Made by a program: the position numbers and the translations under genes. The notes under the pieces are model-generated. The model saw nothing but the letters and a program-made list of their open reading frames with translations, was not told the origin of the DNA and searched no databases. 64,000 nt of DNA from contig NZ_FMAR01000004.1 of the NCBI RefSeq assembly GCF_900094705.1, positions 62,001 to 126,000 of the forward strand, given 5' to 3'. Source of the stretch: Chitinophaga costaii (GTDB lineage: Bacteria > Bacteroidota > Bacteroidia > Chitinophagales > Chitinophagaceae). Numbering within the stretch: the first letter of the stretch is position 1; every line of letters begins with the position of its first letter. This document shows positions 19,220-26,837 of this stretch, in pieces.

Positions 19220-19573
19220 TTAGTGCCGGCTGTAATAGTAGTAACTAAAGAACAGGGATAGCACTATAAAGATAACTGCCAGGATAATCAATACTTGCAC
19301 AATATTAAAGTCCACCGGGCGGCGCTGGCGGTTTTTCTTACGCAATTTATGCAGCATGTTTCCCTTCATTTCTTGGAGCCAGCCGGAAATCTTTTCTTTT
19401 TGATGAATAGATTGCAAACCTTCCAGTGCTTCGCTGCACATTTCGCAGCTGGCCAGGTGGTGTTCTATGGCATGGCGCTCTTCCGGATTCAACTTGCCCT
19501 GCACATAGTCAAGTAGTTGCTCCTGGCTGGGGCAATCCGTTGTCACAAAAATATCGTCGAAAGATGCTTTCAT
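19220..19573 (-). CDS. Anti-sigma factor with zinc finger and one membrane segment
   Basis: A 117-residue protein with a cytoplasmic zinc-finger anti-sigma domain (Cys near residue 14, then HHLASCEMC), a basic linker (KLRKKNRQRR) and a C-terminal transmembrane helix (~92-111) with almost nothing beyond it. Such proteins hold an ECF sigma factor at the membrane. With no periplasmic domain it cannot sense through an outside domain of its own. ATG at 19573 is chosen; a GTG at 19594 would overlap the sigma stop. The gene lies 20 bases after the sigma gene it presumably controls. Confidence 0.82.
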   Translation of the reverse strand: MKASFDDIFVTTDCPSQEQLLDYVQGKLNPEERHAIEHHLASCEMCSEALEGLQSIHQKEKISGWLQEMKGNMLHKLRKKNRQRRPVDFNIVQVLIILAVIFIVLSLFFSYYYYSRH

Positions 19574-19593
19574 ATGCCTTGTAAATGTAAACA

Positions 19594-20172
19594 CTAGGAC
19601 TTAAATGCGCCCTGTTTTTCCATGAATAACCGCAGGTTACGTTTTCCGTTCTGAATGTGGCTTTTCACTTGCAGTAACGAATAATCGGTGCTGTCGGCAA
19701 TTTCCTGGTAAGATTGTTTTTCCAGGTAAAAACGGGTTATACAAATGCGCTGCGGCTCATTAAGTTGCTGCAGGGCAGCCTCCATATGTTCCAGCGCCGC
19801 TTCCCGCTCTACCGGGTTGAGGGTGCTTTCCAGGGGGGCGGCCGCCTGTTCGGAATATTGCTCCGTAAGCTCAGCGGGATGGCGGCGCTCAGGATGACGC
19901 AACTGCATTAGGCAGTAGTTTTTGGATACCTGGTAAATCCAGGCATGGAAATACACGACCTCGTGTTTATGAATATCTGACAATACTTTCAGGAAAATCT
20001 GCTGAACGGCGTCGCGGGCGTCTTCCTCGTTTTTCAGGTATTTCATACACACGCCCAGTAGCTGAAGCGCATACCGGTCAAAAAGTACGCCCACCCAATA
20101 GCTGTCTCCATCGGCAGTGTATCGCCGGAGCAGGTCCTGATCGCTGATATCGGTGTGCAGTGGTTGAGTCAC
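19594..20172 (-). CDS. ECF-type RNA polymerase sigma factor
   Basis: A 192-residue sigma-70 family protein. Region 2 is recognisable by LFDRYALQLLGVCMKYL and DAVQQIFLKV followed by AWIYQVSKN. Region 4 is recognisable by LNEPQRICITRFYLEKQSYQEIAD with a helix-turn-helix. It directs RNA polymerase to a small set of promoters when freed from its anti-sigma factor, very likely the gene just downstream. A second, similar pair lies immediately upstream on the same strand. Confidence 0.9.
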   Translation of the reverse strand: MTQPLHTDISDQDLLRRYTADGDSYWVGVLFDRYALQLLGVCMKYLKNEEDARDAVQQIFLKVLSDIHKHEVVYFHAWIYQVSKNYCLMQLRHPERRHPAELTEQYSEQAAAPLESTLNPVEREAALEHMEAALQQLNEPQRICITRFYLEKQSYQEIADSTDYSLLQVKSHIQNGKRNLRLFMEKQGAFKS

Positions 20173-20243
20173 AGGCTAAAGATAATATCCAAAAGACGCA
20201 AGTGCGCCTACATTTCCATAAAAATAATACGCTACCATGCCTT

Positions 20244-20282
20244 AAAAAAACAAATGCCTGCTATCCGCGAGGATAACAGGCC
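20244..20282 (-). terminator. Terminator of the second sigma/anti-sigma operon
   Basis: On the minus strand GCCTG-TTATCC, loop TCGC, GGATAG-CAGGC forms a stem with one mismatch, followed by a run of seven T after ATTTG. It separates the two sigma operons. Confidence 0.75.
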
Positions 20283-20304
20283 GGTATAATTGCCATGCAG
20301 TCAC

Positions 20305-21438
20305 TTAGTCTGCATCTGATTTGTCGGAGTCTATGGCTTGCTGCGCTTGGGTTTTCATACTACCATTCATTTTAATTACTTCCTTAAACATACGTTTGGC
20401 CTTGCTATGATGGCCCTGTGCTTTGTAACACTGGGCAATCTGGTATGTGGCCAGTTCCACATATTTGGGGCTGGATGAGTTTACGATATTTTTGTAACGG
20501 GCTATGGCCTCATTCAGATCGCCATCCTGCTGCGATACGCGGGCTGCTTTGTACATGAACTCATCGAGCGAGTTACTAGGCGGTGTGTCGTCTTTCTTTT
20601 TAGTGGCTTCAGGTTTGGTTGTTTCGTTTTTCTTCGGTTCTTCTTTCTTCGGTTCTTCTTTTTTAGGCTCGGGTTTTTTAGGCTCGGGCTTTTTATCCTC
20701 CTCTTTTTTATCGTCGGTTATCTTTTTGGAAGAATCCGGCGCTTTGGTCAGTAAGGGCGCTTTGGCGGTACTGTCAGTAGTCTTCTTAATGGGGGCGCTT
20801 GCACTGTCTTTATGCTGGGGTATGGCAAGCGGGATAGCAGCCTTCCGGACACTGTCCGTATGTCTGGCTGGGGTGGAGGGCTGCATGGCGTTGGCCTGCG
20901 TTGTTACGGAAGCCAAAATGGGCGTAGCCCCAGCTTGAGCGATCGTATCGGAGTGGCGGGCGGAAGGGTGTTGCAGGTCGGTGGCTGTATTGGCTGGTAT
21001 AGCGGTGGAAGAGCGATCTGGGGGTAGGCCGGCCGTTTGTAACTGCTCCCGCTGGAAGCCATTGTACACATATATGCCGCCAGCAATTAGTAATATAAAG
21101 GCAATCATCCAAAAGATGGCCAGCATGCTTTCGCGGTTGCGTTCCTTGCGGATGGCCGTTTCTTTTTTCTTAACCTGTGATGCTGGTTTTATATTTATCC
21201 GGATATATTGCTGCAATTGTGTTACCAGGGTGTTATAACGGCCCCGGTGGGTATCATTTTCCAGGATACGAAGCGCTTCGTTGCACAGGTCACAGTCTAC
21301 CAGGTGTTGCTCTACCAGGTGCTTCTCCAGGTCCGTCAGTTTGCCTTCAATATAACGGGGCATCTGGTCGCGGTTCAGGCAACGCACCGGAGTGAATATT
21401 CTCAGCAATTTCGGGTTGGCGGGTACATTACTGGCCAT
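20305..21438 (-). CDS. Anti-sigma-like membrane protein with TPR tail
   Basis: A 377-residue protein combining a cytoplasmic zinc-finger anti-sigma domain (Cys20, then EQHLVDCDLC near 44-53), one transmembrane helix (~106-125), a long Pro/Thr/Ser-rich stretch, a Lys-Pro-Glu repeat (~240-275) and a C-terminal TPR-like helical domain (~285-365). Topology predicts the repeat and TPR lie in the periplasm, where they could contact the cell wall or an outer-membrane partner. Its first 11 bases overlap the end of the sigma-like gene, so the two are coupled. The combination resembles a sensor anti-sigma factor; the ligand is unknown. Confidence 0.78.
   Translation of the reverse strand: MASNVPANPKLLRIFTPVRCLNRDQMPRYIEGKLTDLEKHLVEQHLVDCDLCNEALRILENDTHRGRYNTLVTQLQQYIRINIKPASQVKKKETAIRKERNRESMLAIFWMIAFILLIAGGIYVYNGFQREQLQTAGLPPDRSSTAIPANTATDLQHPSARHSDTIAQAGATPILASVTTQANAMQPSTPARHTDSVRKAAIPLAIPQHKDSASAPIKKTTDSTAKAPLLTKAPDSSKKITDDKKEEDKKPEPKKPEPKKEEPKKEEPKKNETTKPEATKKKDDTPPSNSLDEFMYKAARVSQQDGDLNEAIARYKNIVNSSSPKYVELATYQIAQCYKAQGHHSKAKRMFKEVIKMNGSMKTQAQQAIDSDKSDAD
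20635..20694 (-). repeat. 15-base coding tandem repeat (KKxEP units)
   Basis: Four consecutive units encode KKPEP, KKPEP, KKEEP and KKEEP inside the anti-sigma-like gene, with a degenerate fifth unit after them. Unit number could vary without changing frame. It makes a stiff charged spacer between membrane and TPR domain. Confidence 0.7.
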
Positions 21439-21994
21439 AAGTTTGTTCCATCATTTGTACTGCTAATTTACGCTTGGCCGACTTGAGTGCCAGGCGTACT
21501 TTTTCGGTCGTGATATTCCTTGTTTTTGCCATATCGTTGAAAGACTTTCCATCGATGTAAAAGCCTGTCAGCGCCTGTTGTTCGTCTTTAGATAGGGTAC
21601 CCATGGCATTGGCCAGGCGGTTGGCCATGCTGTCGGTGCTAATCGTGTTGGTGAGGGCGCTTTCCACGGCCTGTTCTACACCCAGCAGGGAGCGTTTTTC
21701 ACGGGAAGGATAGGCCAGTGGCTTATCCTGCTTGTTTTGCATATTGCGGATATATTGGTGCAGCCATTCATTCACTTTGTAAATAGCATCGGTTTTAAGG
21801 CCACTGCGCAGTTTCTCCAGGAGGGCCGGAAATACTATGCCCGCATTACGTTCTGCATTGAGCCAGGGAAGGCAGGCGGCCACTATCAGGTGGCCGTAAC
21901 GCTCCAGCAGCACGGCTTCCGCTTCGGGATCTTTGCCCTTTTTGTTGCGAACAATAAGTTCCTTGTCGGATAAATTATTTAACTGCTGCTGCAT
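21428..21994 (-). CDS. Divergent sigma-70-like factor
   Basis: A 188-residue protein with a sigma region 4-like C-terminal half (LSKDEQQALTGFYIDGKSFNDMAK followed by a helix-turn-helix and a basic end). The N-terminal half keeps only a faint region 2: the Asp-Ala-x-Gln-x-Phe signature of the neighbouring sigma factor is absent, and a hydrophobic IVAACLPWL stands near the usual position. It is coupled by an 11-base overlap to the membrane anti-sigma-like gene, the usual layout for ECF pairs. It may be a highly divergent sigma factor or a DNA-binding derivative that no longer binds core polymerase. Confidence 0.7.
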   Translation of the reverse strand: MQQQLNNLSDKELIVRNKKGKDPEAEAVLLERYGHLIVAACLPWLNAERNAGIVFPALLEKLRSGLKTDAIYKVNEWLHQYIRNMQNKQDKPLAYPSREKRSLLGVEQAVESALTNTISTDSMANRLANAMGTLSKDEQQALTGFYIDGKSFNDMAKTRNITTEKVRLALKSAKRKLAVQMMEQTYGQ

Positions 21995-22061
21995 AGAAAA
22001 ATATTCTTTATAATTTACGCTTTTATCCCTGGGATTATATAAAACATTTTATACAATTAAT

Positions 22062-22838
22062 ATGCCATACGCCATTACCGTTGTTCCCGTATCCCCCTTA
22101 CGCAAGGAGGCTGCGCATGTAAGTGAAATGATCTCCCAAACATTATTTGGCGACTGCATGGAAGTATTGCACGAAGCAGAAAACGGGTGGGTGAAAATTC
22201 GCCATCAGTACGATGGGTACGAAGGGTTCATTACCGGTTCCCACATAGCGTCCATTACCTTGGAAGCTTATGAAGCGCCTGCCACGCACTATGCCAAAGG
22301 CTGGGCAAACACCATCACGGTAAATGGCCAACCCATGTGGCTGCCCTTTGGCTGTGTGCTAAAAGGGAGCGAAGCGGCAACCTGGGGCCTTACCAACGTA
22401 TCGTTTGGCGATGCGCTAGCGGCCCTTCCTCATCATCATCCCGGCAGCGAGCTATTCCGGCAGCAGCTTCGGGCGCTTGCATTCACCTACCTCAATACCG
22501 CTTATCTCTGGGGCGGCCGTACCGTTTTTGGGGTAGACTGCTCCGGATTTACCCAAACCATTTACCGTCTCCTGGGCATTCCCCTGTTGCGCGACGCTTA
22601 TCAGCAGGCCACCCAAGGCCAGGTGCTAGACTTCTTACAGGAAGCCCGCCTGGGCGATCTGGCCTTCTTCGATAACGCCGAAGGCCGCATTACGCATGTA
22701 GGCATATTGCTCAACGACCATGAAATACTACATGCCTCTGGAAAAGTGAGGGTAGACGCCATCGATACGCAAGGAATCATTCATGCCGATACCGGAGAAA
22801 GAACACACCGGCTTAGAATTATTAAGCGATTGTATTAA
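22062..22838 (+). CDS. NlpC/P60 cell-wall peptidase with SH3-like domain
   Basis: A 258-residue protein with an N-terminal bacterial SH3-like region (~1-75) and a C-terminal NlpC/P60 domain. The active site is Cys160 (GVDCSGF), His212 (ITHVGILL) and a third polar residue, His224 (ILHASG). The family cleaves gamma-D-glutamyl bonds in peptidoglycan peptides. There is no signal peptide, so like the YkfC or dipeptidyl-peptidase VI type it probably acts on imported muropeptides in the cytoplasm. It is divergent from the sigma operon. Confidence 0.88.
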   Translation: MPYAITVVPVSPLRKEAAHVSEMISQTLFGDCMEVLHEAENGWVKIRHQYDGYEGFITGSHIASITLEAYEAPATHYAKGWANTITVNGQPMWLPFGCVLKGSEAATWGLTNVSFGDALAALPHHHPGSELFRQQLRALAFTYLNTAYLWGGRTVFGVDCSGFTQTIYRLLGIPLLRDAYQQATQGQVLDFLQEARLGDLAFFDNAEGRITHVGILLNDHEILHASGKVRVDAIDTQGIIHADTGERTHRLRIIKRLY

Positions 22839-22857
22839 GTACCATATATAAAGCATT

Positions 22858-22977
22858 ATGTACGACCAATTGCGTAAGAGTACTTCGGTGAGGGTCAAAG
22901 AACAATTATTAAACAAGTTACGTATTAGCCCACACGTGGCGCAAATACCCGTAATTAAAGCAGGTATAACGATATAG
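22858..22977 (+). CDS. Doubtful 39-residue ORF
   Basis: ATG 22858 opens a 39-codon frame, basic and amphipathic (KSTSVRVKEQLLNKLRIS), whose TAG ends on the first base of the terminator hairpin. The position, 19 bases after the peptidase gene and ending exactly at the terminator, is suggestive, but a frame this short can arise by chance. Confidence 0.22.
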   Translation: MYDQLRKSTSVRVKEQLLNKLRISPHVAQIPVIKAGITI

Positions 22978-23014
22978 AGGCCGGCAACGTAACTTTTGTT
23001 ACGCTGCCGGCCTC
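22977..23014. terminator. Strong bidirectional terminator
   Basis: GAGGCCGGCA-a-CGTAAC pairs with GTTACG-c-TGCCGGCCTC around a 4-base loop: 16 pairs with one mismatch, between convergent genes. Confidence 0.88.
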
Positions 23015-23061
23015 TCTTAATAGTCGTATTATCTGGTACCTTGAACAATGTTCAATGAACA

Positions 23062-23595
23062 TTAAAAATTCTCCTGGTACAGTTTAAATGCGTCGTCGAT
23101 AATTTGGAAAGCTTTTTCTTTGTTTTGAAATTCTTCCACTTTTACGGTTTTCTTTTCCAGTTTTTTGTATTCTTCAAAGAAATGGCGCATTTCTTCCAGG
23201 AAGTGTTGCGGCAGTTCGCTGATGTCGTTAATGTGGTTTACGCTCATGTCGTGGGAGGCTACTGCGATGATCTTGTCATCGGCTTCGCCGCCGTCTACCA
23301 TCTGCATCACACCAATTACCTTTGCTTCAATGATACACATGGGCACGCATTCCACCTGAGAAAGCACCAGGATATCCAGCGGATCATGATCGTCGCAGTA
23401 AGATTGCGGGATAAAGCCATAATTGGCCGGGTAGTACACGGAGGAATACAGTACGCGGTCCAGTTTTAGCAGGCCGCTTTCTTTATCCAATTCATATTTG
23501 GCGCGGGAACCTTTCGGGATTTCGATAATAGCGTTGACCGTTTTCGGTGCGGCATCGCCCGGAGACACGCTATGCCATGGATTTGTCGTCGTCAT
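23062..23595 (-). CDS. ppa: Inorganic pyrophosphatase, family I
   Basis: A 177-residue soluble enzyme that hydrolyses pyrophosphate to phosphate and so drives biosynthetic reactions. The signature DDHDPLDIL supplies the metal-binding aspartates, and GSRAKYELD and [11 protein letters not shown] are typical of family I. The length matches bacterial enzymes. It is monocistronic. TAATTTTG on the minus strand at 23695-23688 is a possible -7 box, which would give a 5' leader of about 85 bases. Confidence 0.96.
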   Translation of the reverse strand: MTTTNPWHSVSPGDAAPKTVNAIIEIPKGSRAKYELDKESGLLKLDRVLYSSVYYPANYGFIPQSYCDDHDPLDILVLSQVECVPMCIIEAKVIGVMQMVDGGEADDKIIAVASHDMSVNHINDISELPQHFLEEMRHFFEEYKKLEKKTVKVEEFQNKEKAFQIIDDAFKLYQENF

Positions 23596-23751
23596 TTAAT
23601 ACTAGCGTTTAGTTAAATGTGTGTGTAACTCCTGGTAGCCGCGCTGTAGATCGTTGGCACAAAACAGCATGGCCCCGTAAGGAAGCGCAAAATTAAGCAA
23701 CTCCTGCGGAATAGCTAAAAAAATATCAGCGAAAGGAGCAAAATAATAAAA

Positions 23752-24231
23752 TTAGTGGCTTTTACCCTGGTCGGTATTACTGGAACTATCTGACGGATAG
23801 TTAACGGCGGGAGCCAGGCTATCTGTAGGAGCGGTGCCCGGTGAGTTGGGGATAATGCTTTCTAAAGTCAGGGAAATCTTCCACTGGCCGCTTTCTTTAA
23901 CCAGTTGTAACAATTCTTCTTTTTTGGAAGAAGAATTGAGGACAGTTACCGTAGCCTGATCGCCTTTTTCCTGGTGGTTAACAATGCTAATCTCTGCTTG
24001 GCGAATCTTATCGCGTTCGGCACTGTTGCGGCGGTCGTCGAAGATAGCATAGAGGCTAATCACTTGTTGGGACTCTTTGGTGGCGTATTTTTTGGCCAGT
24101 TCAAAATTTGATTGCTGAATGGCATGCATGAAGTTCAGGGCCACATCTTGTGGGGACGCATGTTTGGAGCAACTGGTCAACAACAAAGTAGCAAAGACGA
24201 AGATATAATTAAGATAAGGCCGGTAAGTCAT
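23752..24231 (-). CDS. Lipoprotein, DUF4878-like
   Basis: A 159-residue protein with a lipobox (LLTSC, Cys21), then an NTF2-like fold region (VALNFMHAIQQSNFELAKKYAT, kept here in pieces; later ATVTVL and QWKISL) as in DUF4878 lipoproteins, and a Ser/Pro-rich tail. It should be anchored in the envelope; the function is unknown. The gene has a complete promoter 18 bases upstream of the predicted transcript start. Confidence 0.72.
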   Translation of the reverse strand: MTYRPYLNYIFVFATLLLTSCSKHASPQDVALNFMHAIQQSNFELAKKYATKESQQVISLYAIFDDRRNSAERDKIRQAEISIVNHQEKGDQATVTVLNSSSKKEELLQLVKESGQWKISLTLESIIPNSPGTAPTDSLAPAVNYPSDSSSNTDQGKSH

Positions 24232-24255
24232 GCGACAGTGTGATTAAATCACTTA

Positions 24256-24286
24256 CAAAATTATTCAGAAAGATTGAAAAAGCAAA
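24256..24286 (-). promoter_or_regulatory. Complete Bacteroidota-type promoter
   Basis: On the minus strand TTTG (24286-24283), a 19-base spacer and TAATTTTG (24263-24256) match TTTG-N19-TAnnTTTG exactly. It lies 24 bases before the lipoprotein ATG. Confidence 0.72.
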
Positions 24287-24360
24287 AGTTTGCTGCAAGG
24301 TCCCCAAATTTGACGGCAAACGCTAGATTTTGAGGGGCGGCATGGGTACAAAAGGTCATA

Positions 24361-24403
24361 AAATGCTTCCCGGTTTACAGACATCATCTTCCGGGAAGCA
24401 TTT
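24361..24403 (-). terminator. Terminator of phoH
   Basis: A perfect 13-bp inverted repeat (AAATGCTTCCCGG / CCGGGAAGCATTT) with a 17-base loop, 21 bases after the phoH stop on the minus strand. Confidence 0.85.
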
Positions 24404-24424
24404 AATTATAGTATGGGCGGCCTT

Positions 24425-25426
24425 TTACTCCGCCAGTTTAGTGCGTTGCACATTCACATAAGGTCTTGGCTGGTCTTCCTCTTCCTGGGCCGCATCGTAG
24501 GCGCGGATGATGGCTTTCACCAGGCGGTGCCTTACCACATCTTCTTCATCCAGGCGCAGATTACCTATACCGTCTACCCCCATCAGGATACGACTGGCTT
24601 TTTCCAGGCCGGAACGTTGATTTTTGGGAAGGTCTATCTGGGTCATATCGCCGGTGATGATGGCCTTAGCATTAGAACCAATACGTGTCAGGAACATTTT
24701 CAGTTGCAGGTCGGTGGCGTTTTGGGCCTCGTCCAGAATAATAAAGGCATGATCCAGCGTGCGACCGCGCATATAGGCCAGAGGCGCAATCTCTATCACC
24801 CGGTTGGTCATAAAGTACGTGAGTTTGTCTGCCGGAATCATATCGTCCAGCGCATCATAGAGAGGGCGCAGGTAAGGATCGATCTTTTCTTTCAGGTCGC
24901 CGGGCAGGAAACCCAGGCTTTCGCCCGCTTCCACGGCGGGGCGGGTAAGGATGATCTTGCGCACGGCCTTGTTCTTGAGCGCGCGTACCGCCAGGGCTAC
25001 GGCAGTGTAGGTTTTACCGGTACCGGCAGGGCCTATGGCAAACACAATATCGTTCTTGTCTACCAGTTGCACCATCCGCTTTTGGCCGGCAGTCCGGGCT
25101 TTCACGTTACGGCCATTGGGTCCGAATACCAATACTTCGTTTGGATTGCGATCTTTAAAACTATCCACGCTTTCTTCATCGCCCAGGATCTGTTCAAAAT
25201 AATTTTCGCTGAGGTTGCCATTGCGTTCCAGGTATTGTACGATCTGGCTGATCTTTTCACTGGCTACATTGACTTCTTCTGCCGATCCGGATAATTTAAG
25301 TTGCGTTCCACGGGAGAGGATTTTAAGTAAGGGAAACTTTTTCTTCAGTAAATCCAGTTTTCCATTGTTGACACCGAAAAACTCAATAGGATTGATACTG
25401 TCCAGGTTAATAATAGATTCCGTCAA
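24425..25426 (-). CDS. PhoH-family ATPase (YbeZ type)
   Basis: A 333-residue protein with an N-terminal KH-like RNA-binding region (~35-70) and a P-loop ATPase domain: Walker A GPAGTGKT, TRPAVEAGE, Walker B AFIILDEAQN and TGDMTQIDLP. In other bacteria YbeZ proteins act with the YbeY ribonuclease in rRNA processing; ybeY is not in the window. The only possible start upstream of the conserved region is TTG (complement 25424-25426), preceded by TAAATTTT seven bases upstream. Confidence 0.92.
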   Translation of the reverse strand: MTESIINLDSINPIEFFGVNNGKLDLLKKKFPLLKILSRGTQLKLSGSAEEVNVASEKISQIVQYLERNGNLSENYFEQILGDEESVDSFKDRNPNEVLVFGPNGRNVKARTAGQKRMVQLVDKNDIVFAIGPAGTGKTYTAVALAVRALKNKAVRKIILTRPAVEAGESLGFLPGDLKEKIDPYLRPLYDALDDMIPADKLTYFMTNRVIEIAPLAYMRGRTLDHAFIILDEAQNATDLQLKMFLTRIGSNAKAIITGDMTQIDLPKNQRSGLEKASRILMGVDGIGNLRLDEEDVVRHRLVKAIIRAYDAAQEEEDQPRPYVNVQRTKLAE

Positions 25427-25440
25427 CGGTAAGAAAATTT

Positions 25441-25953
25441 AATGATGAAATAAGGTGAAGGCGCCCTTAGACTTAGAGAGGTGCCGTGGTTGGCATAGCC
25501 AGCCAGCAACAGTAGGTGCGAACTTATAGCGGGCGTCATTCAGCGGCCTGGCGGCTGAAGTCCCGCTGCGATGAATTATCATGAAGGTCGGCTAAGCTAA
25601 GTAATTACGCCCGGCAGTTATCTGCCTCAGGTATTATCCCAATTTACAAGCAAAAAGCTTGCAAAACATGTTAAAAATTAGTTTATAATTAATTATTTCT
25701 GCACAGCAAGGGGATAAATAAATTTGCATAGTAATAGTACACTATTTGCGCTGCCATTTACCACGCCCCGGCACACAGTAAGTCAGATAAACTTAAAGGG
25801 CAATCGTTTAAAGAATTAACGCGGCAAACCCATTCCGGCAGTTGTTACAATCGTACTGAAAAAGGCAAGAAGAACGTAATAGCTAATGCCTGTTATACCG
25901 TTATTAATATTGGTGTAGGAAAGATAACATCCGCAGCCAGTACGGGTTCCCAT
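25441..25953. other. Gene-free region with local RNA-like structure
   Basis: More than 500 bases without a credible ORF between phoH and purE. Within it, AGCGGG (25528), TTCAGC (25539), GCTGAA (25554) and CCCGCT (25562) nest as a two-layer hairpin. An exact TAnnTTTG box (TAAATTTG, 25719-25726, plus strand) has no gene behind it. A small RNA is possible but unproven. Confidence 0.35.
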
Positions 25954-26027
25954 AAAAAAACAATTTCCAAAAGACGAGCAGGAAGCTGTATGACAGCTCG
26001 CCTTTAGCTAGGGTCTTTTGGAAATTG
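25954..26027 (-). terminator. Long compound hairpin terminator of purE
   Basis: A perfect 15-bp inverted repeat (arms 25961-25975 and 26013-26027, CAATTTCCAAAAGAC) encloses 37 bases that fold a second hairpin (AGCTGT-atg-ACAGCT). On the minus strand seven T follow. It lies 80 bases past the purE stop. Confidence 0.7.
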
Positions 26028-26106
26028 AGGCCTCTTCCGTAAAAGTTAAATATTTCATCCAGCAGTGGGCACTGGGCCGTAGGCTGTTTTAAATGCAAGT
26101 AGATAC

Positions 26107-26562
26107 TTACAGTTTGTAGCCCTGGGCTTTAAAAGCTTCCACTTTTTCTGCCACCGCTTTATCGCTTAATGCAAAAATGCGGGCTGCCAATACGGCGGCA
26201 TTGCGGGCACCTGCCTTACCTACTGCCAAAGTGCCAACGGGCAGGCCGGCTGGCATCTGTACAATAGAATATAGGGCGTCTACACCACCGGGTAAGCCAC
26301 CTTCCAGGGGCACACCCAATACAGGTAGTGAGGTGTAGGCTGCTACCACGCCTGGCAGGGCGGCGGCCATACCGGCGGCTGCGATCACGGCACCAAAACC
26401 ATTACCTGCGGCATTCATGCACAATTCGCGCACCTTGTCCGGATTCCGGTGGGCAGACGCCACCACCATTTCACTTTCAATGTTAAAATAATTTAAAAAG
26501 TTTTGTGACTCTTGCATTACAGGTTTGTCGCTTTCAGAACCCATAATAATTAGTACTTTCAT
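26107..26562 (-). CDS. purE: N5-carboxyaminoimidazole ribonucleotide mutase
   Basis: A 151-residue class I PurE, which rearranges N5-CAIR to CAIR in purine synthesis. The phosphate and substrate motifs MGSESDKPVM, SAHRNP and GGLPGGVDALYS, and the C-terminal AVGKAGARNAAVLA, are all present. The family usually reads SAHRTP; the Asn here is a mild variant. purK, its normal partner, is not adjacent. Confidence 0.96.
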   Translation of the reverse strand: MKVLIIMGSESDKPVMQESQNFLNYFNIESEMVVASAHRNPDKVRELCMNAAGNGFGAVIAAAGMAAALPGVVAAYTSLPVLGVPLEGGLPGGVDALYSIVQMPAGLPVGTLAVGKAGARNAAVLAARIFALSDKAVAEKVEAFKAQGYKL

Positions 26563-26837
26563 CCTCAGATTTTTTATGATGGTTTATATTGATTCCATGA
26601 CAACTTTTCGTAATCGGCTAGTTATTAAATAGTTATAGTTTTTTACGCTGCTGCCTAACTACTCAGAGATCTCCCTGGCCCCAGAGGAGGTTGCTGACTA
26701 TTATCAAACCTCCAACCTGCCCCGGAGCGGGTTCAAAGATATTGAGTTTTACCAAATTGGGTGCGGTAGAAGACACGGTTTTCTATAATAGATTGTGTTT
26801 TAATGAATATATTAGTTATTTTTATGATCTCTTACAT

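Noticed and set aside
25904..26098. A 64-codon minus-strand frame next to purE
   Set aside because: It reads straight through both arms of the long hairpin, so it is a by-product of the terminator sequence.
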